In this document: positions 53,394 to 62,331 of the stretch, piece by piece
Layout: every line of letters begins with the position of its first letter
Numbering within the stretch: the first letter of the stretch is position 1
Assembly: GCA_023421735.1 (NCBI GenBank)
Contig: JAEZSP010000070.1
Span: 186,001-250,000 of the forward strand
Length of the DNA: 64,000 bases
Direction of reading: 5' to 3'
Origin: Bacillota bacterium
Lineage (GTDB): Bacteria > Bacillota_A > Clostridia > Christensenellales > Aristaeellaceae
Made by a program: the position numbers and the translations under genes
The notes under the pieces: generated by a model
What the model saw: only the letters and a program-made list of their open reading frames with translations
What the model was told of the DNA's origin: nothing
Databases searched by the model: none

Positions 53394-54041
53394 CTACAAC
53401 AGATCGAGAATGTCCCGGAGCCGAAGCGCGACCGGGACGTTCGCTTTTTGGGGCGTATTCGGATACCAGATCGCACGCATGCCCGCGCCAAGCGCGCCGT
53501 TCACGTCGTTGGTCAAATGGTCGCCAATATAGACCGCACGCTCAGGTGCGACGCCGAGCGCATCGAGGCACGCGTGAAAGGCACGCGCGTCGGGCTTGTG
53601 AATGCCGATGTCACCCGAGACGACGATCGCGCCGAATAAGTTCCGAATCCCAAGGCGATCGATCTTGGCACGCTGCCCCGCAGACGTTCCGTTGGTGACG
53701 AGGCCGAGCTTGTACCTGGGCGCAAGTGTCTCGAGCACGACGGTCATGTCCGGGTCGGGTACCGCGAAACGCGCCAACAGCCGATAAAAGTCCGCGACCA
53801 GATCGCCGGCCGTTTCATTGAGATTCCAGCGCGCGATCAGCGTCTCATACATCGCGGTTTTGTTGCCGTATCCATCCGCATCGAGTTCCTCCATCAGGGC
53901 AACCATGCGCGCCATGTCCTCGGGCCAATTTCCCTCCTGAAACCGCGCAGTGACAAACGCTTTTGCATACGCACGGAAGGAAGCGCGCCGGTCGAGCAAT
54001 GTGTCGTCCAGATCGAAGAGAACCGCGTCGATGTCCATCAT
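53394..54041 (-). CDS. HAD family hydrolase
   Basis: 215 aa. HAD motif I FDLDDTLLDRRASFRAYAKA, motif II GLVTNGTSAGQRAKIDRLGI, and motif III/IV near HKPDARAFHACLDALGVAPE and VYIGDHLTNDVNGALGAGMR. A helical cap of about 80 residues places it with phosphoglycolate/nucleotidase-like members. Start overlaps the RluD-type gene stop. Confidence 0.92.
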   Translation of the reverse strand: MMDIDAVLFDLDDTLLDRRASFRAYAKAFVTARFQEGNWPEDMARMVALMEELDADGYGNKTAMYETLIARWNLNETAGDLVADFYRLLARFAVPDPDMTVVLETLAPRYKLGLVTNGTSAGQRAKIDRLGIRNLFGAIVVSGDIGIHKPDARAFHACLDALGVAPERAVYIGDHLTNDVNGALGAGMRAIWYPNTPQKANVPVALRLRDILDLL

Positions 54042-54937
54042 ATGTCATTCTCCTTTGTCTCGTGGATCAGTGCGAAAAGTTCAGGCGGCAGCGGACTTTT
54101 GACGTCAATCATGATGTCCGTCATGGGGTGCGCAACCGCAAGCCGCGCGGAATGGAGCGCGAACCGCCCCGGCAGGCTTGGCAGTTCCGTACCGTACAGG
54201 AAATCACCCGCGACGGGATGTCCGATCGCCGCCATGTGCACGCGGATCTGGTGCGTTCGCCCCGTTTCGAGCGTGAGTGCGATCAGCGAGTACGCGCCAA
54301 AGACGCCCAGCGCGCGCCAATGGGTCACACTTCGCTTTCCATTCACCGGGTCAATCACGCGGCGAATCGACGCCGCATCCGCCTTCTCGATGGGCAAATC
54401 GATCACGCCTTCGCCCGCAAGGGAACCGCACACGACCGCACGGTATTCCCGCACGAAGTCGCCTGTGTGCAGCTTCTTTTGGAGAATCTGGCAGGCATGC
54501 GCATTCTTTGCCGCGCACAAAAGCCCGCTGGTTCCCCGGTCGAGCCTGTTGAGCGGACGGAACAGAAAGTCCGGCCCGAATCGCGCCGCAAGCCTGTTTT
54601 CGAGGGTCGGCGCATCCTGCTTCGCGGATACCTGACAGGCGAGCGGCGCGGGCTTATCGATTACGAGAAGGTCGTCGTCTTCGTAAACGACGTTCACCGG
54701 AGAAAAGTCCGGTGCAATCGGTTCGCGCGCTTTTTCGGCAAGCGTCAACTCGACCACATCCCCCGCGCGGAGGATGTCATTCGCGTGCGCAGCGCGTCCG
54801 TTGACCCGCACGCCGCCCACCTGCTTGAGCGAGGCGTACTGCGTATAGCTCACGCCCATCGCGCCCCGAACATAGTATTTCAGCTTGCGCCCTGCATCCT
54901 CCGGTATCACAACCGCCTTAATGATCCGCATACTCAT
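54038..54937 (-). CDS. RluD-type pseudouridine synthase
   Basis: 299 aa from the ATG at 54937 (4-bp overlap with the permease stop). N-terminal S4-like domain (about 1-75), then the catalytic core with Asp in LFRPLNRLDRGTSGLLCAAK, plus TLETGRTHQIRVHMAAIGHP and VAGDFLYGTELPSLPGRFAL. Isomerises uridine in 23S rRNA or tRNA. It sits downstream of an ABC exporter, an unrelated function. Confidence 0.93.
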   Translation of the reverse strand: MSMRIIKAVVIPEDAGRKLKYYVRGAMGVSYTQYASLKQVGGVRVNGRAAHANDILRAGDVVELTLAEKAREPIAPDFSPVNVVYEDDDLLVIDKPAPLACQVSAKQDAPTLENRLAARFGPDFLFRPLNRLDRGTSGLLCAAKNAHACQILQKKLHTGDFVREYRAVVCGSLAGEGVIDLPIEKADAASIRRVIDPVNGKRSVTHWRALGVFGAYSLIALTLETGRTHQIRVHMAAIGHPVAGDFLYGTELPSLPGRFALHSARLAVAHPMTDIMIDVKSPLPPELFALIHETKENDI

Positions 54938-55725
54938 GACCCCGTAGACCTGTAGTGCCGTACGCCGAAGCGCCAGCACGCCATTCCGATGAGGAAGAAC
55001 GCAAGCCCCAGCAAGGGCGCGCCATATGCGGCCCAGGCGGGCGCATAATTTTTGTGGAGCAATGCGCTCATCGGCCAATAGTTGATTGCCGCGAGGGGAA
55101 TCACATAGGTAAAGAGCTTGCGAAACCAACCAGAGTAGATGTCGATGGGGTAACAGGATGCCTGCACGCCGCCGTGGGTGAAAATATTGAATACCTCGAG
55201 TGACTCGATGGTGAAAAAGCTCGCCATCGCGCGCACGAGCATGACGCCGCCGTAGGTCATGGAACCCATACAGACCGCTGTGATGACAAACGCCCAGCCG
55301 AAAATACCCCATGCAGGGCGCAGCCATGCGATGCCGATCGCAAACGGAATGAGTCCGTTCAGAAATCTTCCCACGCGCAGAAGCTGAAATTCGCTGCCGA
55401 GCACCTGCAAAAAAACGCTGCGCGGGCGAAGCAGAATGCGGTCGAAGTCACCGTTTCGGATGTGTCGGTCGATGGTGTCAAAGCCGCGCATGTATGCCTC
55501 CGCAAGGGCAAAGGCCATGTATGTCATGCCGTAAAACAGCATGACCTCGGGAAGTGACCACTGATTCAACCTTTGAAACCTGTGAAACAGGGCGTACACG
55601 CCGTAGAGCTCGATGAAGCTCACCAGGAAATTGCTCGCCACGGAAAGAAAGAACGACGCGCGATACTGCAATTGCACGCGAAAGGCGACGCCCAGAAACT
55701 TCAAGTATAGCGATAGTCCACTCAT
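54934..55725 (-). CDS. ABC-2 family permease (second subunit)
   Basis: 263 aa from the ATG at 55725 behind GGGAGGT. About six membrane segments. Hallmarks of the DUF990/ABC-2 group: FRVQLQYRASFFLSVASNFL near the N-terminus and AYMRGFDTIDRHIRNGDFDR in the cytoplasmic loop. Starts two bases after the partner permease stops. Confidence 0.87.
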   Translation of the reverse strand: MSGLSLYLKFLGVAFRVQLQYRASFFLSVASNFLVSFIELYGVYALFHRFQRLNQWSLPEVMLFYGMTYMAFALAEAYMRGFDTIDRHIRNGDFDRILLRPRSVFLQVLGSEFQLLRVGRFLNGLIPFAIGIAWLRPAWGIFGWAFVITAVCMGSMTYGGVMLVRAMASFFTIESLEVFNIFTHGGVQASCYPIDIYSGWFRKLFTYVIPLAAINYWPMSALLHKNYAPAWAAYGAPLLGLAFFLIGMACWRFGVRHYRSTGS

Positions 55726-55727
55726 GT

Positions 55728-56528
55728 TCAACCTCCCGCCACAGTCACGCGCCTGATGCCGCGCCGCATCAACAGCCTGCCCCAGAGGACGAATACCGCA
55801 ATCCAGAAAATCTGAACCGCACAGATCCAAAACACGCTCTCCGGCGGCATGCTGCCGCAGAAGAGCTGCGAGGGCAGATCCATCACCCCCGCGAAGGGTT
55901 GGAGCCGCAGAAACGGCTGAATCCAGTCCGGCATGAGCCGAAGCGGGATGATGCTTCCGCCGAGAATCATCGAGAGTGTCGGAAGAAACAGCACAATGCC
56001 CTCGCTGCGGATCGTCCGCATGATGAGCGCGTGCATGAAGTTGATGATCGACACGGAAAGCAGCACCGCAAAGGAAATGCTCAAGAGCCAAGCGAGCGCA
56101 CCGCCGAGTGATGGAACCTGCATCTTGAAGGGCGCGGGCACGATCCACAGCGCGATCACAAACTGCGGCAGCGCCCGAAGGAGCGTCGGCGCCGTGCGTC
56201 CGGCGATCGTGCGGGCAAACCACATGCCGTACAGGTCGATGGGCCGGATCAGTTCATAGGCAACCTGCCCGGTGAGCACGGAATCGCGAATCTCTCTGTC
56301 CGCGCTCCAGGGAAGGATGCCCAGCATCGCCTGTCCGATCCAGATATAAGTCGCGGCCTGCGAAAACGTCATCGGCTGTGCGGCGCCGGAAGAGCGGTAA
56401 AACGCATAGAGTACCAGAATCATCATCATGCCGAACACCCACTGTGTCGCAACGCCCGCGAGCGCCGCCACGCGGTACTGAATGAGCGTCAGAAACCGCA
56501 TGCGGAAAAAGGAAACATACGTGCTCAT
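55728..56528 (-). CDS. ABC-2 family permease (first subunit)
   Basis: 266 aa, about six segments (for example ALAGVATQWVFGMMMILVLY and ISFAVLLSVSIINFMHALIM). SREIR-like loop SADREIRDSVLTGQVAYELI before YGMWFARTIAGR. Pairs with the downstream permease and the upstream ATPase; substrate unknown. Overlaps the ATPase stop by four bases. Confidence 0.87.
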   Translation of the reverse strand: MSTYVSFFRMRFLTLIQYRVAALAGVATQWVFGMMMILVLYAFYRSSGAAQPMTFSQAATYIWIGQAMLGILPWSADREIRDSVLTGQVAYELIRPIDLYGMWFARTIAGRTAPTLLRALPQFVIALWIVPAPFKMQVPSLGGALAWLLSISFAVLLSVSIINFMHALIMRTIRSEGIVLFLPTLSMILGGSIIPLRLMPDWIQPFLRLQPFAGVMDLPSQLFCGSMPPESVFWICAVQIFWIAVFVLWGRLLMRRGIRRVTVAGG

Positions 56529-57490
56529 TGTGCGCTCCCCGCAAGTTCCGCATACACCTTCGCCACCACGCGCTCAATGGGTGTGTGCTCCACCGTTACG
56601 TCCCCCATGCCGCATTTCCGATCGATTTCCGCGATGAGCCGCGCGGCAGTCGTGACCGCGGGGTCAAACCGGATCGTGAGCATCCGCCCATCCATCGCCA
56701 TCGAAAGGATCTGCGCGTCGAGCGCGCAGGCATCGGGACGCTCCACCTCGCAGGTCAAAACGCGCTCGTCCCGTCCGCGCCTCAAAAGCGAAATATCGCC
56801 GTCAATCAGTTTTTCCCCCGCGCCGATGAGCATCACGCGGGAGCAGAGGGATTCGATGTCGTCCATGTCATGGGTGGTGAGAATGGCGGTCACGCCGCGC
56901 TGTTTGTTGATGTGTTTGATGAAGTCGCGCACGGCGAGCTTGGTCGCCGCGTCGAGGCCGATGGTCGGTTCATCGAGAAAGAGGACTTGCGGACTGTGGA
57001 GAAGGGAGGCTGCCAGCTCGCAGCGCATTCGCTGACCGAGAGAGAGTTGGCGCACGGGCGTTTTGAGAAGCGGACCGAGTTGCAGGCGTCCCGCAAGCTC
57101 GTCGAGCGTTTTTGTATAATCGGAAACGGAGACTTTGTAGATGTCCCGGAGAAGGGAAAAGGAATCGATGACAGGAAGGTCCCACCAGAGTTGACTTCGT
57201 TGGCCAAACACGACGCCGATTTGCGCCGCGTGCTTGGCGCGCGATTCCCAGGGCGTCAGGCCGTAGACCGTACATCGCCCGCCGTCCGGGGTGAGGATGC
57301 CGGAGAGAATTTTGACCGTGGTGGACTTGCCGGCGCCGTTTGGGCCGATGTACCCGACCAGCTCGCCCTCCCCAATCTCAAAAGAAACGTCCTTGAGCGC
57401 CTCGATTCGTTTGGCTGTTCGCCCGAAAAAGCCCTTCTTTTCGCGCACCGTGTACGTCTTGGTCAACCCGGCGGCCGAGATCGCGGCCAT
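56525..57490 (-). CDS. ABC transporter ATP-binding protein
   Basis: 321 aa from the ATG at 57490, nine bases after GGGAGG. Walker A GYIGPNGAGKSTTVKILSGI, Q-loop FGQRSQLWWDLPVIDSF, signature RQLSLGQRMRCELAASLLHS, Walker B VLFLDEPTIGLDAATKLAVR. The N-terminal YTVREKKGFFGRTAKRIEAL insertion and FGQRSQLWWDLP are typical of ATPases paired with DUF990-type permeases. Leads the exporter operon. Confidence 0.93.
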   Translation of the reverse strand: MAAISAAGLTKTYTVREKKGFFGRTAKRIEALKDVSFEIGEGELVGYIGPNGAGKSTTVKILSGILTPDGGRCTVYGLTPWESRAKHAAQIGVVFGQRSQLWWDLPVIDSFSLLRDIYKVSVSDYTKTLDELAGRLQLGPLLKTPVRQLSLGQRMRCELAASLLHSPQVLFLDEPTIGLDAATKLAVRDFIKHINKQRGVTAILTTHDMDDIESLCSRVMLIGAGEKLIDGDISLLRRGRDERVLTCEVERPDACALDAQILSMAMDGRMLTIRFDPAVTTAARLIAEIDRKCGMGDVTVEHTPIERVVAKVYAELAGSAQ

Positions 57491-57564
57491 TGACATCACC
57501 CTCCCTCACTTTTCGTCAAGGCTTTTATGCTATCACTTTTCATCCTCCTCTGTCAACCAAAAAT

Positions 57565-57593
57565 TTGACAAAACGGATGCAATCATTTATACT
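57565..57593 (+). promoter_or_regulatory. Promoter of the NUDIX gene
   Basis: Perfect TTGACA (57565-57570), 17-bp spacer, TATACT (57588-57593); start codon 35 bp downstream. Confidence 0.8.
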
Positions 57594-57627
57594 GATTCAT
57601 CACAAAACACAAGATCGGGTGAACGAG

Positions 57628-58128
57628 ATGGCGGAATGGTACGAAATATACACAAAAGAGCGCATCCCAACGGGCAAAACCCGCGCACGCTACGAAATGT
57701 TGCGGGACGGTGAATACCGCCTCGGCGCGGAAATCTGGATTTTTCACCCGGACGGGCGGCTGATGGTCACAAAACGGCATCCCGAAAAGCGGGAATATCC
57801 GGGGCTTTGGGAATGCACAGGCGGATTCGTCTGTGCGGGCGAGACGACCAAGGATACCATTTTGCGCGAGGTGCGGGAAGAAATCGGACTCTCCCTCTCC
57901 CCTTCTGATGTCCGGCTGATCACGACCGAGCTTTCCGGTCCCCAATTTCTCGATCTGTACACCGCAACCGCGGATGTCGCAATCGAGGCGCTGATTTTAC
58001 AGCCCGAGGAGGTCACGGATGCCCGTTGGGTCACGTGGGATGCGCTGACCGACATGCGTGACCGGGGCGAATTCATCGACTTCGTCTATGACCGAATCGC
58101 GCGAAACCGCAAAAAATCCGCACCGTAG
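57628..58128 (+). CDS. NUDIX hydrolase
   Basis: 166 aa from the ATG at 57628; an upstream in-frame start at 57490 lies beyond the promoter and is rejected. NUDIX box GFVCAGETTKDTILREVREE followed by IGL at about residues 70-92. The N-terminus MAEWYEIYTKERIPTGKTRA resembles IDI/MutT-like housecleaning members. Substrate unknown. Confidence 0.92.
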   Translation: MAEWYEIYTKERIPTGKTRARYEMLRDGEYRLGAEIWIFHPDGRLMVTKRHPEKREYPGLWECTGGFVCAGETTKDTILREVREEIGLSLSPSDVRLITTELSGPQFLDLYTATADVAIEALILQPEEVTDARWVTWDALTDMRDRGEFIDFVYDRIARNRKKSAP

Positions 58129-58140
58129 CATTCGGACGCA

Positions 58141-58172
58141 AAGAAAGCCTCGCAAGCGCGGGGCTTTCTTTG
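58141..58172. terminator. Bidirectional terminator between NUDIX and pseudoprotease genes
   Basis: Stem AAAGAAAGCC-CGC...GCG-GGGCTTTCTTT, T-rich on both exits (CTTTCTTTG). Confidence 0.75.
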
Positions 58173-58184
58173 TCTCATTTCGAA

Positions 58185-60020
58185 TCAGTCGTAATAATCG
58201 ATCGTCCAATACCAGTAGTCGATTTCACTGTTGTCGAGCCACGCGCTCTCTCCGTTTTGGAACGTGACGCCCGCAATACCGCAATGCACCTCGTATATTT
58301 CGTTGAGATACGGAATGGTGATATAGTCGGAATAGGCGACCGCGCCGGGCTTCATCGTCTTCCATGTGGTCAACTGATAGACCTGATCCGTGCCATAGAT
58401 CAAATTGTCATCATAATCCGTTGCGTAGACAAACAGCGTGTATGATTCGATGGTCGAATACTTGCCGATGTTCTCCATCTCGAAATGGATTTGAAGCTCG
58501 TTGCTGTCCAAGTAAGTCCACTGGGCGTAGGCACCGACCGCAAAATCCAGCGGGATATAGGGTTCCACATACGGAAGCGGCGCGCCGTCGTAGAGAAGCT
58601 GGAGCGTTTCGTTCCAAGCGACCTGCGGATCCCGGTCGAAATAGGAATCATCATCCGCGTACAGCTCGAAGCAGATGCCGTTTGCGAGGTTAAAATCCGC
58701 AACCGCGGCCCCCGTGTTGGCGCCGAACACGCCGTCCGCCTTGTCATTAAGATATCCAAGCGCAATGAGCGCGCGCTGGAGCCGTGCGACCGCTTCGCCG
58801 CTGTCCCCCCGCGTAAGCGCCGCATACGTCTGCGGAATGGGCGTCGGCTCGACATACACCTCCTGTTCTACGTAAAAGGAACTCCTGCCCATTTCCACGC
58901 CGTCGACCAGATAGGCCAGCGCGTAGTTTCCCGCGCCCGGAATGCCGCGGATCAGGCCGGTGATGTCGAAATAGCGTTGCGCCTGCGTCTCCGACTGTCC
59001 AAATGATGTCTCAGCCGACATCTCGTCGAGCAGGGATGCCGCATCATAGAGCTGAAAGGTCAAGACGGCGTCCGTAAACCCCGGTGCGCTTCCGTCGATC
59101 GTGAACGTCAAAAACGTGTAGAAGTCCAGAACACCGATGAGATCATCGACGTAAATCTGCGTGAATTCGGATTTGATGGCCTCCGGATCCTCAATGTTCC
59201 ACCCCGCCTCGCACCAAACGAGGCGCGCATCCGCAAGCACGACCGCGCGGGTGGGTTCCGGCGTGGGTGCGGCGGTCGGCGTGGCAGTCGGCTCTTCTGT
59301 CGGGGTGGCGGTCCATTCGAGGATCATCTCCGGCGTGGACGCGGGCGCAATCTCCGCCGTCGTCGTGCCGTCCCACCGGGCATATAAATCGATAAGATCC
59401 CCTACGCTGACCGCGACGTTGACGTTCTGCGTGTCCGACTGCGTCTGAACGGTCAATCCGACAATCGCGCCGCTTTGGTCAAAGAGCGCGCCGCCCGTTC
59501 CCGCGCCGATGGGTGCGATGAACTGAATCAGCTGTGCGCCTGCCTCCTCGTAAATCGCGCTGACCTTGCCGACGGCAACGGTGCTCGTTAATCCCGCGGG
59601 GCTTCCAATCGCCACGACCGCCTGCATGCGCTTGAATTCGTTTTCGCCGTTGAGCGGAAACGGGACGAGATCGGTCGGGGAGAAAAAACCGAGGATTGCG
59701 ACGCCGAGCGTCTCGTCCGCAATCAAGAGCTTGTCAACCATGTACTGATATCCGTCGTCTGAATGGGCAACGATCCTCGCCGCGCCCGCGATTGCAGCGG
59801 TGCTTGTGACGAGCGTCTTGTTGTTGAAGGCGACAAAACCACTCGCCGTGCCGATGGATTCGCCGCTTGCGTCAAATCGTTCGAGCACGAGTACGGATTT
59901 TACGGCAGATTCGATTCGGTCGGGGTCATCCGAAAACGCGCCCTCTGCGCGCGCAAACGGAAGCGCGAAACAAATCGCGAAAGAAACGATGAGCAGGAGC
60001 ATTCTTCTCGCCATTTTCAT
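58185..60020 (-). CDS. Secreted trypsin-fold protein with lost catalytic triad, PG-binding domain
   Basis: 611 aa from the ATG at 60020 (GAGGTGA upstream). Signal peptide MKMARRMLLLIVSFAICFAL to about 25. Trypsin-like domain to about 210, aligned with the paralogue at 60126 without gaps through residue 174. His75 is replaced by Ala75 (TSTAAIAGA), Asp106 by Gly106 (ETLGVAIL), and GSSGG by GTGG with one residue deleted, so Ser176 is lost. Thr/Pro-rich linker (about 225-255), a beta-rich middle part, a PG_binding_1 domain at about 400-450 (RGDSGEAVARLQRALIALGY), and a C-terminal beta domain. Likely a cell-wall-bound pseudoprotease. Confidence 0.88.
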   Translation of the reverse strand: MKMARRMLLLIVSFAICFALPFARAEGAFSDDPDRIESAVKSVLVLERFDASGESIGTASGFVAFNNKTLVTSTAAIAGAARIVAHSDDGYQYMVDKLLIADETLGVAILGFFSPTDLVPFPLNGENEFKRMQAVVAIGSPAGLTSTVAVGKVSAIYEEAGAQLIQFIAPIGAGTGGALFDQSGAIVGLTVQTQSDTQNVNVAVSVGDLIDLYARWDGTTTAEIAPASTPEMILEWTATPTEEPTATPTAAPTPEPTRAVVLADARLVWCEAGWNIEDPEAIKSEFTQIYVDDLIGVLDFYTFLTFTIDGSAPGFTDAVLTFQLYDAASLLDEMSAETSFGQSETQAQRYFDITGLIRGIPGAGNYALAYLVDGVEMGRSSFYVEQEVYVEPTPIPQTYAALTRGDSGEAVARLQRALIALGYLNDKADGVFGANTGAAVADFNLANGICFELYADDDSYFDRDPQVAWNETLQLLYDGAPLPYVEPYIPLDFAVGAYAQWTYLDSNELQIHFEMENIGKYSTIESYTLFVYATDYDDNLIYGTDQVYQLTTWKTMKPGAVAYSDYITIPYLNEIYEVHCGIAGVTFQNGESAWLDNSEIDYWYWTIDYYD

Positions 60021-60052
60021 TTCGTTCACCTCTGCGCCATGAATTTACCATA

Positions 60053-60081
60053 ATTATACCATCGCTGTTCGCTGAGGTCAA
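60053..60081 (-). promoter_or_regulatory. Promoter of the pseudoprotease gene
   Basis: TTGACC (60081-60076), 17-bp spacer, TATAAT (60058-60053) on the minus strand. Identical boxes to the promoter at 61961. Confidence 0.8.
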
Positions 60082-60084
60082 ACG

Positions 60085-60115
60085 AAAAAGCGCGCTCCTG
60101 AAAAAGGAGCGCGCT
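60085..60115 (-). terminator. Terminator of the protease gene
   Basis: Stem AGCGCGCTCC-TTTTTCA-GGAGCGCGCT followed on the minus strand by TTTTCG. The two paralogues are therefore separate transcription units. Confidence 0.85.
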
Positions 60116-60125
60116 CACGTTGCGT

Positions 60126-61928
60126 CTAATCTTCCAAAATCCAGGTTTCGTACTTGATGTCGTCGCCGTAGAAGTAGTCCGCCGTTCCATCCTCGTAAAA
60201 GATCTTTGTGATGCCGACATAAAGGTATTCGATCTCGCTCCACTGGGGAATCGTGACATAGGCAGAAACCACGGTCTCGCCCGGTTCGATCTTTTTGCTG
60301 GTCCGCCAATCGTACGTCCTGTCGCCGTAGAGCTTTTTGTTCCTTGCGTTGGCGGCGTAGACGGACAATTCAAACGAGACGACCGTCTTTCCGCGCACCT
60401 TGTTTGAAATCTCGAAACGGATTTTCGTCAAGTCTTCTGACAGCCCATAGCCCTCGACATACGCGTCGTCTCTGAAATACAGCGACTTGACGGGTTTCGT
60501 ATAGGCGACGGGTTCCCCCTCGAAGAGCAATTCCTGCATTTCAGGGGAAGCAATTTCCGGATCAGAGGTATATGAGCCGGAACGCTTGATACTCAGGGCG
60601 TTCGCAAGGTTGAACTGCACAACCGCCGCGCGGGTCATCTTTCCAAAGATGCCGTCAGCCGTTCCCTCGCCCAGATAATTGTACGCGATGAGCGCGGTTT
60701 GCAGCTCTTTGACCGCATCGCCCTTGTCGCCGAGCTTTAATTCGTGATACAGGCGCGGCGCAGGGGCCGGTTCGGCGGGCGGCGGCGTCACCCCGTTTTC
60801 GTATACCTCGAGCGGACAGCGCCCCAGTTCCGCATCGCCCACATAGAACGCGAATTCATACGCGCCCGCGCCGGGAATCAGATTCATGAGCGTCCCCAAA
60901 TCAAAGAACCGGTGAACGGCCAAAGTCTCGTACATGCCGAATGATTCCGTCTGAAATGCGCTCCCCAAAAGTGCTTCGCCGCTGTAAAGCCGCACCGCGA
61001 AGTCCATTGCCGTGCCGTCCTTCATTCCCGCATCCAGCGAAAAGACGAGCGATGCGTAGTAATCCCGCGCGTTCGAAAGATCCGAAACGTTGATCCAGTC
61101 GAAATCGTGGATCGCGGTCGCCTCGTTCTCGATATGCGAACCCGGATCGCACCATATGAGGGACCGGTCGATCATCCGGATGTTCCGATCCATGCGCGGT
61201 GCGGGCGTGGCGGTCGGCGCAACGGTCGGGGCCACACTGGGCAACGGATCGCCGGAGATGGTCAGATAGCTCTTTTCCCACCTGGCATACAGGCCGATCA
61301 CCTCGCTCGCGTGTACGGCGATATTGATGTTCTGCGCATCCAGGTAGGTCGCGGAGGTAATGCCGATCACCTCGCCGTTGTCGTCAAAGAGGGCACCGCC
61401 GCTGCTGCCGGGCGAAATCGGCGCAGTGAACTGGATTTCCGAAATGCCGGCCTCTTCATAGAGCGCACTGATGTTGCCGATGGACACGGTATTTGTAATG
61501 CCAATGGGACTTCCGATCGCCACAACCTTCTGGGCGCGTTTGAGCGTGCCCTGGTCATTGAATGTCAGGGGCACAAGCTCCGTCGGCGTAGAGAAGCCGA
61601 GGATCGCAATATCGCGCTTGTCGTCTGTAATCAGTACTCTGTCCAGCACATACTGATCGCCGCTGTCCGAATAACCAATGATGATGTCTCCACCCTCAAT
61701 CACATGTTCGTTTGTGATGAGCGTCGAGCCGTCGAAGGCCACGAAACCGCTGCCCGTGGCGATGAGTTCGTCGTTTTGATCGTAGATCTCGAGCATCAGG
61801 ACGGACTGCGCGGCAAGCTCGATCCGATCCGGGTCGTCAGAAAACCCGCCTGCGGACAACGCGCCAAGCGGGACGACCAAAATTGCTACGGATACGAAAA
61901 CCACGATCATTCTTCGGATTGCCTTCAC
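60126..61928 (-). CDS. Secreted trypsin-like serine protease (S1C/DegP-type) with PG-binding domain
   Basis: 600 aa from GTG at 61928 with GGAGGG seven bases upstream. Signal peptide to about residue 26 (IVVFVSVAILVVPLGALSAG). Catalytic triad intact: His75 (TNEHVIEGG), Asp106 (DDKRDIAILGF), Ser176 (SPGSSGGALFD). Short Pro/Thr linker (SVAPTVAPTATPAP), a middle beta domain, PG_binding_1 at about 398-445 (KLGDKGDAVKELQTALIAYN then GIFGKMTRAAVVQFN), and a C-terminal domain. No PDZ domain. It probably acts at the cell wall; target unknown. The adjacent pseudoprotease paralogue is a candidate regulator or partner. Confidence 0.9.
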   Translation of the reverse strand: MKAIRRMIVVFVSVAILVVPLGALSAGGFSDDPDRIELAAQSVLMLEIYDQNDELIATGSGFVAFDGSTLITNEHVIEGGDIIIGYSDSGDQYVLDRVLITDDKRDIAILGFSTPTELVPLTFNDQGTLKRAQKVVAIGSPIGITNTVSIGNISALYEEAGISEIQFTAPISPGSSGGALFDDNGEVIGITSATYLDAQNINIAVHASEVIGLYARWEKSYLTISGDPLPSVAPTVAPTATPAPRMDRNIRMIDRSLIWCDPGSHIENEATAIHDFDWINVSDLSNARDYYASLVFSLDAGMKDGTAMDFAVRLYSGEALLGSAFQTESFGMYETLAVHRFFDLGTLMNLIPGAGAYEFAFYVGDAELGRCPLEVYENGVTPPPAEPAPAPRLYHELKLGDKGDAVKELQTALIAYNYLGEGTADGIFGKMTRAAVVQFNLANALSIKRSGSYTSDPEIASPEMQELLFEGEPVAYTKPVKSLYFRDDAYVEGYGLSEDLTKIRFEISNKVRGKTVVSFELSVYAANARNKKLYGDRTYDWRTSKKIEPGETVVSAYVTIPQWSEIEYLYVGITKIFYEDGTADYFYGDDIKYETWILED

Positions 61929-61960
61929 GCTTTGTCCCTCCGCACAATCACTTTTTCAAA

Positions 61961-61989
61961 ATTATAACATTGTCTTTTACATAGGTCAA
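61961..61989 (-). promoter_or_regulatory. Promoter of the protease gene
   Basis: TTGACC (61989-61984), 17-bp spacer, TATAAT (61966-61961) on the minus strand. Confidence 0.8.
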
Positions 61990-62030
61990 GCAATCGCAGG
62001 GAATATACAGGGGGATCGATTACCAAGTAT

Positions 62031-62245
62031 CCGGGAGATTTGGAGGGACGCGGCCCTCCATGTTTCATCCTTTGTGCCGGCTTTGCAGGCGCAAATGGAT
62101 TCGTCTCAAGGGCACGCTTGCGCGCCCAATGACGAATCGGTTCCGTCATCCGGATTTCGCCCGGCATATCCCGCAGGAAATGCAGAAATCCGGTTCCTCG
62201 CTCTTCCGCAATCGCTTACAGCGAAGTCGTAAGCGATTGCCCTGA
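62031..62245 (+). repeat. Dispersed structured repeat, copy B
   Basis: Second copy of the element at 4175-4390, same orientation. Several differences fall in stem positions: GCAATCGCTTACAGCGAAG is shared, while GGGCACGC replaces GGGCGCGC. Whether changes are compensatory needs more copies. It lies between two minus-strand genes and not next to a plus-strand gene, so it is not simply a leader of the sulfur operon. Confidence 0.8.
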
Positions 62246-62331
62246 GGGAAAATAACGCGCTTCAAATCCCCGCAATCTCACATCATTCTATGCCCAGACC
62301 TTCTCAGTCCATTCATGTTGCGAAAGGAAGC

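Larger units (their letters stand above)
61929..62331. other. Intergenic stretch holding a promoter and repeat copy B
   Basis: No gene. Contains the protease promoter (61961-61989) and the dispersed structured repeat (62031-62245). The rest (62246-62331) shows nothing I recognise. Confidence 0.7.
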
